Assembly (NCBI GenBank): GCA_031002005.1
Contig: CM061914.1
Location: 190,358,685-190,422,684 of the forward strand
Length of the DNA stretch: 64,000 nt
Reading direction: 5' to 3'
DNA from: Vandiemenella viatica
Lineage: Eukaryota > Arthropoda > Insecta > Orthoptera > Morabidae
Positions within the stretch are counted from its first letter, which is position 1, and each line of letters starts with the position of its first letter. The position numbers and the translations under genes are program-made. Positions 55,701 to 63,651 of the stretch are shown one piece after another. The notes beneath the pieces were generated by a model. It ran no database searches. It saw only the letters and a list, made by a program, of their open reading frames with translations, and was not told the DNA's origin.

Positions 55701-58700
55701 TTGCCCCTTTGAGATTGGGCCAAAAAAAAAATCAATACACGTGAGTTGATTTGGCTTGTTCATTATAGTAAGATGGCAGTCCCCAGCATATTTTATGTTC
55801 AGGTGTTTGATATGTTGACACTCATCGCATATCGCTGTGCCTTTTGCAATGATACACTTCAATAGTCTACAGCGCCATTCTAGGTGCATAATTTATTAGG
55901 CCTTCTCAGTACCCTGGTGGCCATAATTATATGGTAAATATCGACAGTTGGCACTAGAATTGAGTGAGGAAACCAAATCATCCACCTCTCAGAGGCGTTC
56001 ACACGTCAAAAGCAGTCACAAAATTATTCACAGAAATAATTATAAACTGTATCAAAATGTCCTTTAGACATCTTAACTCCATTAACACTTGGAATTACAA
56101 ATATTTAAGCAATTTTCTTGTACAATTCTGTTCTTAAACATATTAAATGGCCTTTAAATAATTTATTTTAATAAAACAAAGTAAAATACATTGATTTACG
56201 GTAAATTGCAGAACCAAATATACGAGATCATATTCAACCAAACTCTAGCTTACTATGAATGCTTCATAAAATAACATTCCATTTAAGTTTAGGTTTGAGG
56301 GCTGTTAGAAGCTTCTAGGTGATATAAATAATTATTTAATCACTAAACTTGGTAATTTGTTCGAATCCCTGACACCCTTACCAACAAAGGAAAATTTTCC
56401 CTCTCCCTTATGCGTGAAATTGAATGCAAGCCTGTGGTGATGGTCGCCTTAAAAGTTTTTTGCCCAGCTGTGCTAATTATAACAGCAAAGCTACGAGTTA
56501 TTTCATGACAGTCGAACAGATTCCATAAAACATGTGAAACAGCACATTAGATTTATACATTGGTAATGATAGCAACTTGTGCACTAAAGATTTATGTGCA
56601 ATTGTGATGTTAGATAAACAATCATAATATACGTTACAGATCTACGTGAAACTACAACGAAAGAGTGGCTCGAGAAGCAGGGTCTTCAGAAGCAAGTTGA
56701 TGAGGAGCTGGAAGCACAAACTAAACAGCGTTCTGAGATCCTGGCACAGATGATAGCGCTGCAGCCTCTGCCGTCCAAGCCGTCCGCAGGGCCACGCGGG
56801 AAGGCTTCGGAGCCACCGCCGGAACAGCCCGACTTCGCCCTCATGCTGAGCGAGATCCCCCCCGTCAGGACCACGTCACAGCTGTTCGAGGAGATTGAAG
56901 GTCAGTCTCCTGTTCAGTGCAGCATCTCCTTTACGCATTCCACAGAGGCAGCCACCATCCTGAGTCTGTACCAGTTCATAATTCCTCAACTTGTAATCAT
57001 TGGTCCCGTTTCAGGAAGGTTTCCACAGTAAGTTGGGCAGTCCGGTACTGGTTGGTGTAGGGGGTAGGTTGGCTATCAGCTTCTAATTTTCCCTGTGGAG
57101 TTTGTGGAAGTGCCACCTGTTGACCACGTGACCTTCATAGCCACAACTACTCATGAACAAAACAATAGCATGAGTTCTCTATTTGTGTCTTAAATGTTAT
57201 TTAGTGAGTCGATAATGGAAACAAAGATACTGCTATGAGGCACTGAAAATATTATAGGATAGGGGAGAAAAAACAGATACCCATCACTTACCACAGATGA
57301 AGGCAGGAGGGCGAGACAAACATGTAAAAACACAAAAAAAAAAAAAAAAAAAAATGCACAATATTTCAACATGAGTCTTAATCATGTGAGAGGCAAGACA
57401 TATGGCAGGGGGGAAAGATGTGGTCACATCCCAACCCACCACATGAATGAAGCACAGCCTAAAAACGCATGGTGGTGGTAGAATTGCCGTGAAAGGGGGG
57501 GGGGGGAGATAAACTTGACCAGAGATAAAAGTGAAACAAAATAATCTTTGTGTAACATAATTAAAAAATTTATAATTTTATTTAGATTGGTTATAGATGA
57601 AAATAAAGGGAGATAGAAATATATATATATAAAAATATATATAAAATGAATAGATTAAATGTACATATATAAGTAACTGACTGTAAAATGAAATGAAAGA
57701 TAGCAAGTGACAGGTTTAACATAGGTTTAGGCCAGGGGTGTGTCTGGTGTCAAGGATATGTTGGTAGGCTAGTTCCCATCTGCGGAGTTCTGAAAGGGTG
57801 GTGGTATTAGGAAAAACTCTAATATCTCTTACTGTGAAACGGGTGTTGAAGTTGTTTGAATTATATAAGTTTGCATGAATTGGATGGTCTGGGTTGGGAG
57901 TATAAACTGTTTGCCTGTGGCATTCATCCTGTAGGATAGTTGTTGAGTGGTAAAACCAATGTAGAAGGCAGTGCAATGGAGGCAGGTGAGTTGGTAAATA
58001 AGGCAAGTGGTAGCACATGTAGCATGTCCAATTATGGGGAAAGATTCGCCTGTGACAGGATTAGAGTAAGTTGTGGTGCCACAGTGCTTTTTTTTTTACG
58101 TGTTCATCTCGCCCTCCTGCCTTCATCTGTGGTAAGTGATGGGTATCTGTTTTTTCCCCTTTCCTATCATACTTTATTTAGTGAGCAATTTTTCTAAACT
58201 ATCTTATTTGTTTTCTATGCCAAAGGCTACATGGTATAAGCTTAACTTGTATGGTATATTTGAATCATTGAAAGATGGGTTATGTTTTCGATTGTTAAAA
58301 CATTCATTGTCATGATGGTAGTTTTTTTTGCTGCCATCACTCTCTTGACTGGTTTGGTGCAATCCTCCATCCCTTCCTACCTTGCACTAACCTCTTCATC
58401 TCAATGTAGTTGTTACAACTGCCATATTTGTTATAAAAACATGTGTGTGGCAGGTTGGCCATCTGTGTTTGGGGTTGGATGGTACGTAGCAAAAAGTGGG
58501 GGAAACAAAGAAACTAAGTGCAAAGAGAAAAATATATTTTACGATTTCAAGTGAGGAGGAGAGCCTAGCTGTGAGCTACGCTGACAGTGATGATAGTTTT
58601 TATGAACATTTACTTTTACATGACAATAACACGAGTGAGCCCGACCCCAAACATGTTGTGGCAGGAGGCAGGGCTATCTAGACCAGTTAACATCTCCCCA

Positions 58701-59829
58701 GAAGATGATAATTGCAAGGTCAAAGGCTGAAGAGCTTAGGTAGCGTCAGCTGTAGAATAACTGGTAGTAGTCACCTACTATGGTGTGCAGTATACAGGAA
58801 TCATAACATCATTGTACAAAACTAATGATCTAGTTTAAAAAAAAATAAAGGTAAAGTGAGGTAAGTTTTTGATGTGGTCTAAAAAAGTAGATTAAATTTG
58901 GTATAAATATGAAAAGCTCATGAGCCACACACAACTAATGAGTCAATTTCAAAGAAGCCACCTCACCAACATGAAGCCTTTTTTTTTTTTTTTTAAAACA
59001 GAAATGTAACCTAATAGATTCAGATTACAGTGAAAGCAAAATTTGGACAGTGTTCACAGGATCAGCTGTAAAAATTAAAATGTTAAAACCTGTGCTAACC
59101 ATACCCTACTTTGTCAGTGTCATGTTGTTGGAAGAAAGTCAAGTGATTTTAGTTTTTTATTGGAGATGCAGTTGATGTTGCACTTCAGTGTGTTCACTCA
59201 CTGTTTATTTTATGTCTCCATCAGCAAGAACGTCAGACAGGCCTTTTATAAAAACTAATGCCTTCTCTTTAGGGTCAGATACATATCTGAGATTTGTTCA
59301 ACAGTTTTTTACTGTTTTAAAGCAATATTTTCTTTTAAAAATAATTTAAATCCATCACAACTTTATGCAATAAAACTTTTACATACAAAATATTTATCCA
59401 ATAAAAAAATGTAATAGCTATACAATGCAAAAATTCACCAATCTGACTGGCTCCATGGCTCAACAACAATATTTAGCTAGATTTCCGGATTTGTGTATGA
59501 ACCATATTCATCACGGCCTAGAAATAAATTTATCAGTAGTCCTACTCCATGAGTAGTATAAGTTACCAAAGTTAATACAATGGTCCAACTTCTTTTTGTA
59601 TGAGAAAAAAATTCTTAAAATTACAAAAAAATCGCAATTTTCCCCATTAAATATGTAATTTTTTGTTTATTTTTAATTAATTCATGCTTAATTCTAGAAT
59701 TTTATCTTGAAGCCGATTTTCGAAGCTTCAAAACAAAAGTAATTTTAACTATCGTTTATAGTTTTACAGTTAATCACATTAAGTATTGCACGATTTTCAA
59801 AATGTATGTATTTTTAGCCAAATTTTGGC

Positions 59830-59863
<34 letters not shown>

Positions 59864-61576
59864 AAAATCATTTTGGGTTATTTCATAACTCCAGTATGAT
59901 TATCTACTGTAATTTTTTTCGAAAAAATTACAGTTGGTGGAGTGACACATTTAAGTAGAAGCTGTTTGATTTGAGATGGAATGGGTCAGCTGATATGTGT
60001 CTGATATCAGTATCAATCATTTCTAAAACTTTTCACTAAAACCTGTCAAATATGATATAACAGAGAACAGTTTTCATCTAGTATCTATTTCTGACACTCA
60101 TTATAGGTGGCTAAAAGAGCCCTTACTCACTTTTTCAGCAGCCTGGGAAGCAAAAGCTAAATCTGCAAACTAGTTTATTGTTATAAATGGTAGAGTGATG
60201 AATTTACTTATGTATGTGTGTATGGACTTATGATGTGGTTAATATGTGGGCAGTGCAGCGCCCTGTTTCTATTGCTCTACTATTAGTGATATGCTTTGTA
60301 TAATGAAACTGAGAAAAAAGGAAGTGGCTTCTGGGCAATGTTAATAATAAAGGAAAGGGAAATTATATGCCAAAGTTGACGACTGCTGTAAGGCAGACAC
60401 ACAAATACAATAATTTGGTATCAACCTTCTTCATTAGTAGAGAAACAGGCCCTTTGGTTCCATACATGTGTGCACACTGGATGTCCCCCTAGCTAGATAG
60501 TGGGAGAAATGATGGGGTAACTGATAAGGAATGGGTTATCAATATATCGGGAATGTCGGAGATAATAAATGCACTCAATGGTAAAATAAATATATATAAC
60601 AAGAGTACCTATTACTGATGCGAAAAATTATTACTAGTAAAAATATGTAGTGGAAAGAAAATAGAAATTAATTAAATTAAAAGTGATGGGTTAAGTGGTA
60701 TGATTTTATCGGTGGTTAAGGGCAGGCAGGTGTCTGGTATCCAGGATATTCTAGTACGCTAGTTTCCATCTCCAGAGTTCTGATGCAGTGGTGCTATTGG
60801 GGAAAACTACGATTGCTCTCACAGTAAACCAGTCGTTGAGATTGTTGGAATCATGGCTATTGGCATGTTCTGATATTGGAAGTTAAAATTTGTGGGTGTG
60901 GACTGTTTGTCTGTGGCCATTCATTCTGACTAAGAGTTGCTGTGTGGTGAGGCCTATGTAGGAACTAGTGCAGTGGTGGCAGGTTAGCTGGTATATGATG
61001 TGAGTTGTTGAACAGGTGGAATGTCCAATGATGGGGAAAGTTTCCCCTGTAGTAGGATTGGAATACGTAGTGGTGGGTGAACGCATGGTGCAGGTTTTAC
61101 AGTGAGATCTATTTGGTGTTTTTGGAAAGTCTGACAGATGGTATTTGTGTACTAAGATGTTCTTAAGATGCTATCAGGGAAAACTCTGATTGCTTTCACA
61201 GTAAATCAGTCATTGAGGTTATTGGAATCATGGCATTTTCTGGTATTGGAAGGTACAAGTTGTGGGTGTGCACTGTTAGTCTGTGGCCGTTCCCTTTCCT
61301 TTATTATTGATGTACTTTGTATGCCGTCAAAAATCTAAGACTTTTAATTGAGCCTTTACGACCCTGGCAAAACATGATCTGTTATATTAATGTTGAAATT
61401 AATCATGCAAACAGATGAGTTGGAGAAGAACTTGTTTAGATCCATGGCGTACGCCCCCGCCTGCCATGAGCTGAACCTCCGTCGCTTCGCGGTGCTCTGC
61501 GGAGTGCTGCACCTCGACCTGCTGCAACAGCTGCCTCAGCCTCAGAAGCTGCCGCACAACTGGATCATCGTCACAG
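27822..61576 (+). CDS. DNAI7: DNAI7/CASC1 homologue, axonemal dynein-associated protein (11 exons visible, 3' incomplete)
   Basis: Join of 27822-27824, 37729-37826, 41401-41587, 43150-43284, 46263-46337, 49909-50108, 52102-52271, 53588-53631, 53744-53819, 56640-56900 and 61415-61576. Every intron is GT-AG and phases agree throughout, giving 470 residues without a stop. Order: Lys/Glu-rich coiled coil (1-96); W-E-Q-Y-x-x-C-D-G-L-P-D-P block (97-109) and F-L-Y-L-W (117-121) typical of the Casc1 N-terminal domain; R-Q-E-F helix (167 on) and L-L-L-W-G-L-L-P-L-P-R-G block; Glu-rich linker; proline-rich stretch; final R-R-F-A-V-L-C-G-V-L-H-L block. Family members act in assembly and function of axonemal dynein in motile cilia and sperm flagella. 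The Casc1 C-terminal half should follow beyond the window. Introns are loaded with transposons. Confidence 0.9.
28114..28142. repeat. (AT)n microsatellite
   Basis: Uninterrupted TA dinucleotides in DNAI7 intron 1. Confidence 0.9.
28498..29939 (-). repeat. 3' LTR of the Gypsy-type element
   Basis: 1442 bp, nearly identical to 34410-35839. It begins TGTAATAG and ends CACCACA on the plus strand. The first 50 or so bases (plus-left end) are much more diverged from the other LTR than the rest. Confidence 0.85.
30894..31244 (-). pseudogene. Integrase C-terminal fragment (GPY/F-like module)
   Basis: Reads FSVGQQVLLRTMTP, KFFLLYSGPFSVARII and HNARNLRPFHTA, the usual end of Ty3/Gypsy integrase. Only about 115 residues are present. 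It follows directly on protease, so about 2.5-3 kb of pol appears to be deleted between them. Confidence 0.8.
31273..31989 (-). pseudogene. Retroviral-type aspartic protease segment of pol
   Basis: Active-site block ILIDSGSSVSVMSKKFL (D-S-G in place of D-T-G), then LPLLIVPGLTQDVIVGCDLL with the flap-end G-x-D-x-L pattern. This is typical of Gypsy proteases. The frame ends where the reverse transcriptase should start, next to a short imperfect duplication (KAMPILTRNL and its copy). Confidence 0.8.
32038..33887 (-). pseudogene. Decayed gag of the LTR element
   Basis: Likely start is the Met at 33887 (MKLRSRTINRADRS). The open segments lie in different frames (to 33471; 33520-33077; 33293-32982; 32916-32719; 32715-32038), so several frameshifts are present. 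The middle is a coiled coil with a repeated N-K-R-L-D-A-Q-S-Q-N-S unit. The later part has a capsid-like helix region (LYQGRYIPKWHYSMESYVKT) and a basic Gly/Asn-rich tail (NQNSGNRNGGKKWKNGNAQW) in place of a clear CCHC knuckle. Confidence 0.7.
34391..34407 (-). promoter_or_regulatory. Primer-binding site of the LTR element
   Basis: Reads TGGCACCCAACGTTTCG on the minus strand, two bases inside the 5' LTR. It closely resembles a tRNA-Lys-type primer site (TGGCGCCCAACGT...). Confidence 0.6.
34410..35839 (-). repeat. 5' LTR of the Gypsy-type element
   Basis: 1430 bp copy of the same LTR, with few differences from 28550 onward. One is a small rearrangement near 35255-35275 versus 29360-29372, inside a short internal duplication (CAGCTCGTCTTGGAC twice). 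Confidence 0.85.
35880..36610 (-). pseudogene. CR1/Jockey-like LINE, 3' part (family A)
   Basis: Minus frames give GMQRRAAGFVCRNC, ELDWDSFEESRRVKRVLG and HKGVGKFSFVGEDVRDGKKL. The 3' end is an ATT-rich tail at 35883. It lies directly beside the LTR element's target duplication. Confidence 0.75.
37254..37470 (+). mobile_element. tRNA-derived SINE 1, copy c
   Basis: GCCGAGCGTGGTGGGTAAAC, B-box-like GGGTTCAAATCCC, then the CCCATGGTTTTTCCAAATCA body. DNAI7 intron 1; preceded by a (CTAT)n run. Confidence 0.7.
37729..37826 (+). CDS. DNAI7: DNAI7 exon 2, Lys-rich N-terminus
   Basis: Acceptor TTTTTCCAG, donor GTAAGT after a phase 2 end. It encodes PPKKEKKKLSKKEKLKLAM, then ELAEKKKREAEME, a charged start of the coiled coil that continues in exon 3. 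Confidence 0.9.
38580..39110 (-). pseudogene. LINE reverse-transcriptase C-terminal relic
   Basis: Minus frames read NFARFHSLMSFAIIFWRNST, then LETNSEIHNYSSR and FNKL. This matches the F-x-x-x-x-S-x-x-x-Y-G-I-x-x-W-G block and the H-x-Y-x-T-R tail of Jockey/CR1-type elements. Frameshifted. DNAI7 intron 2. Confidence 0.5.
39350..39620. repeat. Paired Penelope-type ends around an AT microsatellite
   Basis: A plus-oriented end (39350-39445, CTCCTGCCTTCATC) and a minus-oriented end (39535-39615) face each other across a (TA)n run at 39440-39486. Confidence 0.45.
39440..39486. repeat. (TA)n microsatellite
   Basis: Long TA run in DNAI7 intron 2. Confidence 0.9.
40055..40310 (+). mobile_element. 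tRNA-derived SINE 1, copy d
   Basis: GTGCGTGGTGGGTGAACGG, GGTTAGAATCCC and body CCATGGTTTCCCCAAATCAC, ending in an AATAAA-rich tail. DNAI7 intron 2. Confidence 0.7.
40511..40798. repeat. Inverted-repeat hairpin of Penelope-type ends
   Basis: 40511-40598 pairs with 40709-40798 (GGAAAGGGAAATTAACCCAC and complement), enclosing about 110 bp. It holds the same CAAAGTTAATGGCTGC and AACTTTGGTATGTGG boundary motifs as other copies. DNAI7 intron 2. Confidence 0.75.
41401..41587 (+). CDS. DNAI7: DNAI7 exon 3, coiled coil
   Basis: Acceptor TTATCAG, donor GTATGT, phase 2 in and phase 0 out. It encodes an uninterrupted amphipathic charged helix (RQRQIQEEKRRIEMDKRKAM onwards) ending in HIKDRRHEE. Confidence 0.92.
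41690..42090 (-). pseudogene. LINE family A fragment
   Basis: Aligns with 36010-36480 (TTCCACAAACAAATTCAGCTG, TTCTCCCACCCTCTTATGC). Degenerate. Confidence 0.6.
42700..42840 (-). repeat. LINE family A 3' end
   Basis: GGCAGAGCATAAGCTCTGGT and the TTTAAATTCTTTCACTG body. DNAI7 intron 3. Confidence 0.45.
43150..43284 (+). CDS. DNAI7: DNAI7 exon 4, Casc1 N-terminal signature
   Basis: Acceptor TTTTTCCAG, donor GTAGGT, phase 0 at both ends, 45 codons. WEQYMKCDGLPDPADVPQMH, then FLYLWQQEDD, is the most recognisable family block (W-x-x-Y-x-x-C-D-G-x-P-D-P). Confidence 0.95.
43641..43980. repeat. Long palindrome of Penelope-type ends, no ORF
   Basis: 43641-43790 is nearly the reverse complement of 43824-43980, with a 33 bp loop. 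The outer motif AAAATGACTCA...CACCAAAGTTGA is that of the family 1 flanks. It sits in DNAI7 intron 4. Confidence 0.85.
44000..44570 (-). mobile_element. Penelope-like element (family 2), fragment
   Basis: Shares long stretches with 60710-61140 (such as ATTGCTCTCACAGTAAA and the block around TCCAATTATGGGCAAGG). It adjoins the palindrome at 43641-43980. No intact frame. Confidence 0.55.
44610..45375 (+). pseudogene. CR1/Jockey-like LINE, 3' part (family A)
   Basis: Encodes CYKTLVRPLIEYDGAVWNQH, then CMQRRAARFVCANYLSS, the end of a non-LTR reverse transcriptase, followed by LNRDSLEERRRVKR. The 3' end has TTGCAATTAAAAATAATAAT. It is the longest plus-strand copy of a family with many 3' ends in the window. 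Confidence 0.75.
45585..45705 (+). repeat. Solo Penelope-type end fragment
   Basis: Ends with TTCACTTTGGTAAGTGATGG and CTTTACCTTTCCTTATC, the terminal signature shared with 13300-13345 and 43945-43975. Confidence 0.5.
46263..46337 (+). CDS. DNAI7: DNAI7 exon 5
   Basis: Acceptor CATTGCAG, donor GTAAGA, phase 0 at both ends, 25 codons (LLNKLDEHIDLHTDVGSKKV, then ENWKE). It continues the helical region after the W-x-x-Y block. Confidence 0.9.
46550..46610. repeat. (AAAAT)n-type simple repeat
   Basis: T-rich then AAAAT-rich run, imperfectly palindromic. DNAI7 intron 5. Confidence 0.7.
48240..48430 (-). mobile_element. tRNA-derived SINE 1, degraded copy e
   Basis: Contains CCATGGAAAACCAAAATCTGG and TTCTGGGGCGATTTTGTG; the head is eroded. 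DNAI7 intron 5. Confidence 0.5.
49150..49875 (+). pseudogene. LINE 3' end with AATA tail, next to DNAI7 exon 6
   Basis: Encodes SETLANSFFILAARLWNDLP, then KKIGPYKTLLRKNYLL, the R-x-W-N-x-L-P and F-K-x-x-L tail of CR1/Daphne-type elements. It ends in (AATA)n at 49858-49875, about 35 bp before the exon 6 acceptor. Confidence 0.65.
49909..50108 (+). CDS. DNAI7: DNAI7 exon 6
   Basis: Acceptor AAATTTAG, donor GTCAGA, 200 nt ending in phase 2. It reads VRQEFRTEQQRHLDNAVYKL, then a leucine-rich stretch ending LPLPRGLDPPPDEP. This matches the family helix before the C-x-W-x-N-L-x-x-x-P-R block. The exon is clearly richer in GC than its introns. A LINE tail ends about 35 bp upstream of the acceptor. 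Confidence 0.92.
50700..51095 (+). mobile_element. Penelope-like element (family 2), fragment
   Basis: The plus-strand frame around 50905-51060 reads VTYSNPTIGEIFPS, then a Cys-containing stretch and QLSIRMNG. This parallels TYSNPTTGETFPIIG...RMNG at 61086-60883. Frameshifted. Confidence 0.5.
52102..52271 (+). CDS. DNAI7: DNAI7 exon 7
   Basis: Acceptor TTCTTGGCAG, donor GTATAA, phase 2 in and phase 1 out. It encodes PTKMCEFAEMNLEVQLPQSL, then a segment with VRAMRLKYDHYSDQC, matching the family's I-x-Y-x-H-x-S block. Confidence 0.9.
53325..53460 (+). repeat. Solo Penelope-type end fragment
   Basis: GCCCTCCTCCCTTAAACTTTGGTGAG followed by TATCTGTCCTTTCC; same terminal signature. DNAI7 intron 7. 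Confidence 0.5.
53588..53631 (+). CDS. DNAI7: DNAI7 exon 8 (44 nt)
   Basis: Acceptor TTACTTCTAG, donor GTATGT, phase 1 in and phase 0 out. It encodes EKDQKERLIRTLKKE, a short charged helix. Its size and phase fit exactly between exons 7 and 9. Confidence 0.85.
53744..53819 (+). CDS. DNAI7: DNAI7 exon 9
   Basis: Acceptor TTTTTATAG, donor GTAAGT, phase 0 in and phase 1 out. It encodes VVHLIEEAVAPKFVHEESSS, then ITDLR. Confidence 0.87.
54945..55135 (-). repeat. LINE family A 3' end
   Basis: TTAATTTTAATTGTGATGG ... GGAATGTTAAATTCCTCCCC, the same order as 35880-36060. DNAI7 intron 9. Confidence 0.5.
55521..55597. repeat. 37-bp near-perfect inverted repeat
   Basis: 55521-55557 and 55561-55597 pair with one mismatch around a 3-base loop. 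It contains CAGCCAACCTGTTGC and complement. It sits at the end of the integrase fragment. Confidence 0.8.
55587..55889 (-). pseudogene. Integrase fragment from a second LTR retrotransposon
   Basis: Reads ICDECQHIKHLNIKYAG, then CIDFFFGPISKGQYKQQYVF. These are the second half of the zinc-binding HHCC and the start of the integrase core (V-D-F-x-G-P-x-x-x-G). It is not part of the 28-36 kb element. DNAI7 intron 9. Confidence 0.65.
56330..56455 (-). repeat. LINE family A fragment
   Basis: TCACTAAACTTGGTAATTTG ... CTCCCTTATGCGTGAAATTG, matching 36075-36180. DNAI7 intron 9. Confidence 0.5.
56640..56900 (+). CDS. DNAI7: DNAI7 exon 10, Glu-rich helix and proline-rich linker
   Basis: Acceptor CGTTACAG, donor GTCAGT, phase 1 at both ends. 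It encodes DLRETTTKEWLEKQGLQKQV, then a proline-rich stretch (PLPSKPSAGPRG, EPPPEQPDFAL) and TSQLFEEIE. It is strongly GC-rich against AT-rich surroundings. Confidence 0.9.
57245..58185 (-). mobile_element. Penelope-like element (family 2) with inverted ends
   Basis: The left end (57265-57330) is the reverse complement of 58095-58165 (CTCGCCCTCCTGCC, GGTAAGTGATGGGTATCTG). Between them, minus 58018-57716 encodes the end of a GIY-YIG-type protein (CHRQTVYTPNPDHPIHANLY, then LSELRRWELAYQHILDTR). It lies in DNAI7 intron 10. Confidence 0.7.
58496..58681 (+). pseudogene. Possible DNA-transposase C-terminal remnant
   Basis: A short frame with a basic start (KKLSAKRKIYFT) and an acidic Ser-rich part (SSEEESLAVSYADSDDSF). 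This resembles the tails of pogo/Tigger-type transposases. No catalytic domain nearby. Weak call. DNAI7 intron 10. Confidence 0.25.
59828..59861. repeat. Poly-T run
   Basis: More than 30 consecutive T. Other A/T runs of about 20 are at 14879-14897, 38341-38363, 42356-42375, 52733-52753 and 57333-57353. Confidence 0.9.
60340..61315 (-). mobile_element. Penelope-like element (family 2), second copy
   Basis: Minus 61086-60883 reads TYSNPTTGETFPIIGHSTC, then CHHCTSSYIGLTTQQLLVRM, a zinc-binding GIY-YIG start. The downstream region matches 57716-58018 at DNA level. Ends AATAATAAAGGAAAGGGAA (60346) and its complement (61289-61308) form the inverted flanks. Confidence 0.65.
61415..61576 (+). CDS. 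DNAI7: DNAI7 exon 11, last exon in window
   Basis: Acceptor GCAAACAG, donor GTAACG, phase 1 at both ends. It encodes DELEKNLFRSMAYAPACHEL, then RRFAVLCGVLHLDLLQQLPQ, matching the family's R-R-F-G-V-x-G-G-V-x-x-x-E-L-L-x-L-P-P-Q-P block. The next exon was not found before 64000. Confidence 0.9.
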
Positions 61577-61592
61577 GTAACGTTGCAGCGCG

Positions 61593-61944
61593 ATTCAGTT
61601 AATTGGGCAAAATAGCTTTTCAGTTCACCAATTTCTGAAAACAGTTTGCACAGATAGCAACTGGAATTTCATTTAACAAAACTACAGCAAGTGGATATCT
61701 AGAGCTGAAAAGAAATATTCAATTGTAAAAAGATGGGAGACAAAAAGAAATTATTCTTTGGAGTGGAATTCAGTTAATTAGGCAAAATAGCTTTTTGGTG
61801 CACTTCCAGGAACCAAATTCAGAAAATAGTTTGCGAAGATAGCAACTGTAATTTCATTTAACAAAACTACAGCAAGTGAATATCTAGAGCTGAAAAAAAA
61901 ATATTCAATTGTAAAAAGATAGGAGACAAACAGAAATTACTCTT
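61593..61944. repeat. 175-bp tandem duplication after DNAI7 exon 11
   Basis: ATTCAGTTAATTGGGCAAAA at 61593 and its counterpart at 61769 start two copies sharing ACAAAACTACAGCAAGTG and ATATTCAATTGTAAAAAGAT. The first copy begins 17 bp inside the intron. Confidence 0.8.
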
Positions 61945-63030
61945 TTTTTATGAATGCTTCTTGGGAAACAAATCACATAATAATATTATTTAAACACAAT
62001 ATTTCAGTGACATAAATCTCCATCGCCATCTCCAGGTGCAATCTAGAACACATTGTTTAAAAACTGGCATGGCAATGACAGACGTTGTTACGTTGCCTAG
62101 CAGCATCTCAGACTTCGTTAGAAGCCCACGGAGCACAGCACTGCTGACGAGCAGCCTCAATAACAGGTGTCCACGCATCACTTAACTGGAAACCACAATC
62201 CCGGTTAACCAGATCAGATGTGAGGTGAATTTCAAACACTTCTGTAATGACGCTGTCCCAGAAGCCTCTCATATTTTCCAGCACATAAGTTGATTCAAAA
62301 ATGAATCTATGTTCTTGTTTCAAACTATGATCTGCCACTGCGAATTTGTCCTTTTGCCCCAGGCAAACATGTCTGCCATGTTCCAAACTAATTGCTTAAT
62401 ACACTGTACTGTCTGGCTGATGTACTTCTTTCCCCATTCACACAGAATGCAATAAACTCCTGGTGTATGAAGGGCAAGGACATCCTTTGGAGAGCGCAAA
62501 ATGTTGCTTAGTTTTGGTGGTGGTAGGAAAATGGTCCTAATTCCATTTCTTGCTAGAACCCTTCCAACCCTTGATGTTGTGGTGCCAGAGTATGGCAAGA
62601 AGGCTAAGTGATCAAATGGAACATTATCGCGGTTATTAGGCCTGCGTTTCACTTCCCGGAATTCCAACTGTATCTGATGTTCACTGTACCCATTCCTTCT
62701 GAAGGTATGACGTACGTGTTCTAACTCACCAGGCAGGCTGTCCTCATCACATATTGCCCACACGCTGTGGACTAGAGTAGTGAGTACTGTCTTGCGTTGT
62801 GCCGGATGGTGATGACTGCGCATGGTTAGGTACAGGTCAGTGTGTGTTGGCTTCCTGTACACAGTGTGTCCTAAGGTTGCATCAGTGTTCTTTTCAATAT
62901 GAAATAATAATAAGTCTTATGGCTACACCTGAAGATGGCGATGGAGATCTATGTTGCCAAAATATTGTGTATAAATAATAGTATTACACGCGGTTTGTTT
63001 CCTGTTAAACATTCCTAAATAAACAACACT
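61937..63030 (-). mobile_element. Penelope-like element (family 1), second copy
   Basis: The same product as at 12236-13000 is read in two overlapping frames (62862-62320 and 62386-62108), so it is frameshifted. Blocks include MYRKPTHTDLYL, GVYCILCEWGKKYI and EHGRHVCLGQKDKF; the GIY-YIG Cys pattern is eroded. Inverted flanks with GAGATGGCGATGGAGAT-type cores lie at 61937-62045 and 62925-63030. It follows DNAI7 exon 11. Confidence 0.75.
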
Positions 63031-63651
63031 GAGAAAAACTGTGTTTATAAATTATACTTGCTTGCTCTGGTTTCAAAAAAGATTGGTACCTGCTGAAATA
63101 GCAATGTTGGGTTGTAGCCAAATAAAATATAGCAAACTCATAAATTTGACTAAAAAGTATGTAAATTTCATTAATGAGGACATCACAGATGGAAGATTTA
63201 AAGGCACAGAGATAAAGTTCAATTAATTTAAAATATTCACTGCATATGTATTTTAATTTCTTATGGACTAGCATTCACCTGTTGCTTCATCTGTACAGAT
63301 TTAGGTGTGCGAAGTAATATATTTAAAAATGCTATAGTTATTATTTTTATTGTTATTATTACTGAGTAGCAATTATTATCCTGGAGATGGAGAAGATATA
63401 AATGGCATGTAAGGAATTTTATTCCATCTACCTACTTTCTTATTTCTGGTACTCTGCCAACTATCAGAAAGTTTTAACAGAAGTTTATGTAGAGAAATTA
63501 ACAACTCTAATGTTTATAAACCTATATGAAAAGTGGCCATTTTAATATGAAGAAATATTCTACATAAATGTGATCAAGTTTTAGAATCAATGTTAAAAAG
63601 AAGCTTTGGCGACGCATTTATATGATCTGGTTAAAAATATATTAACATTTC

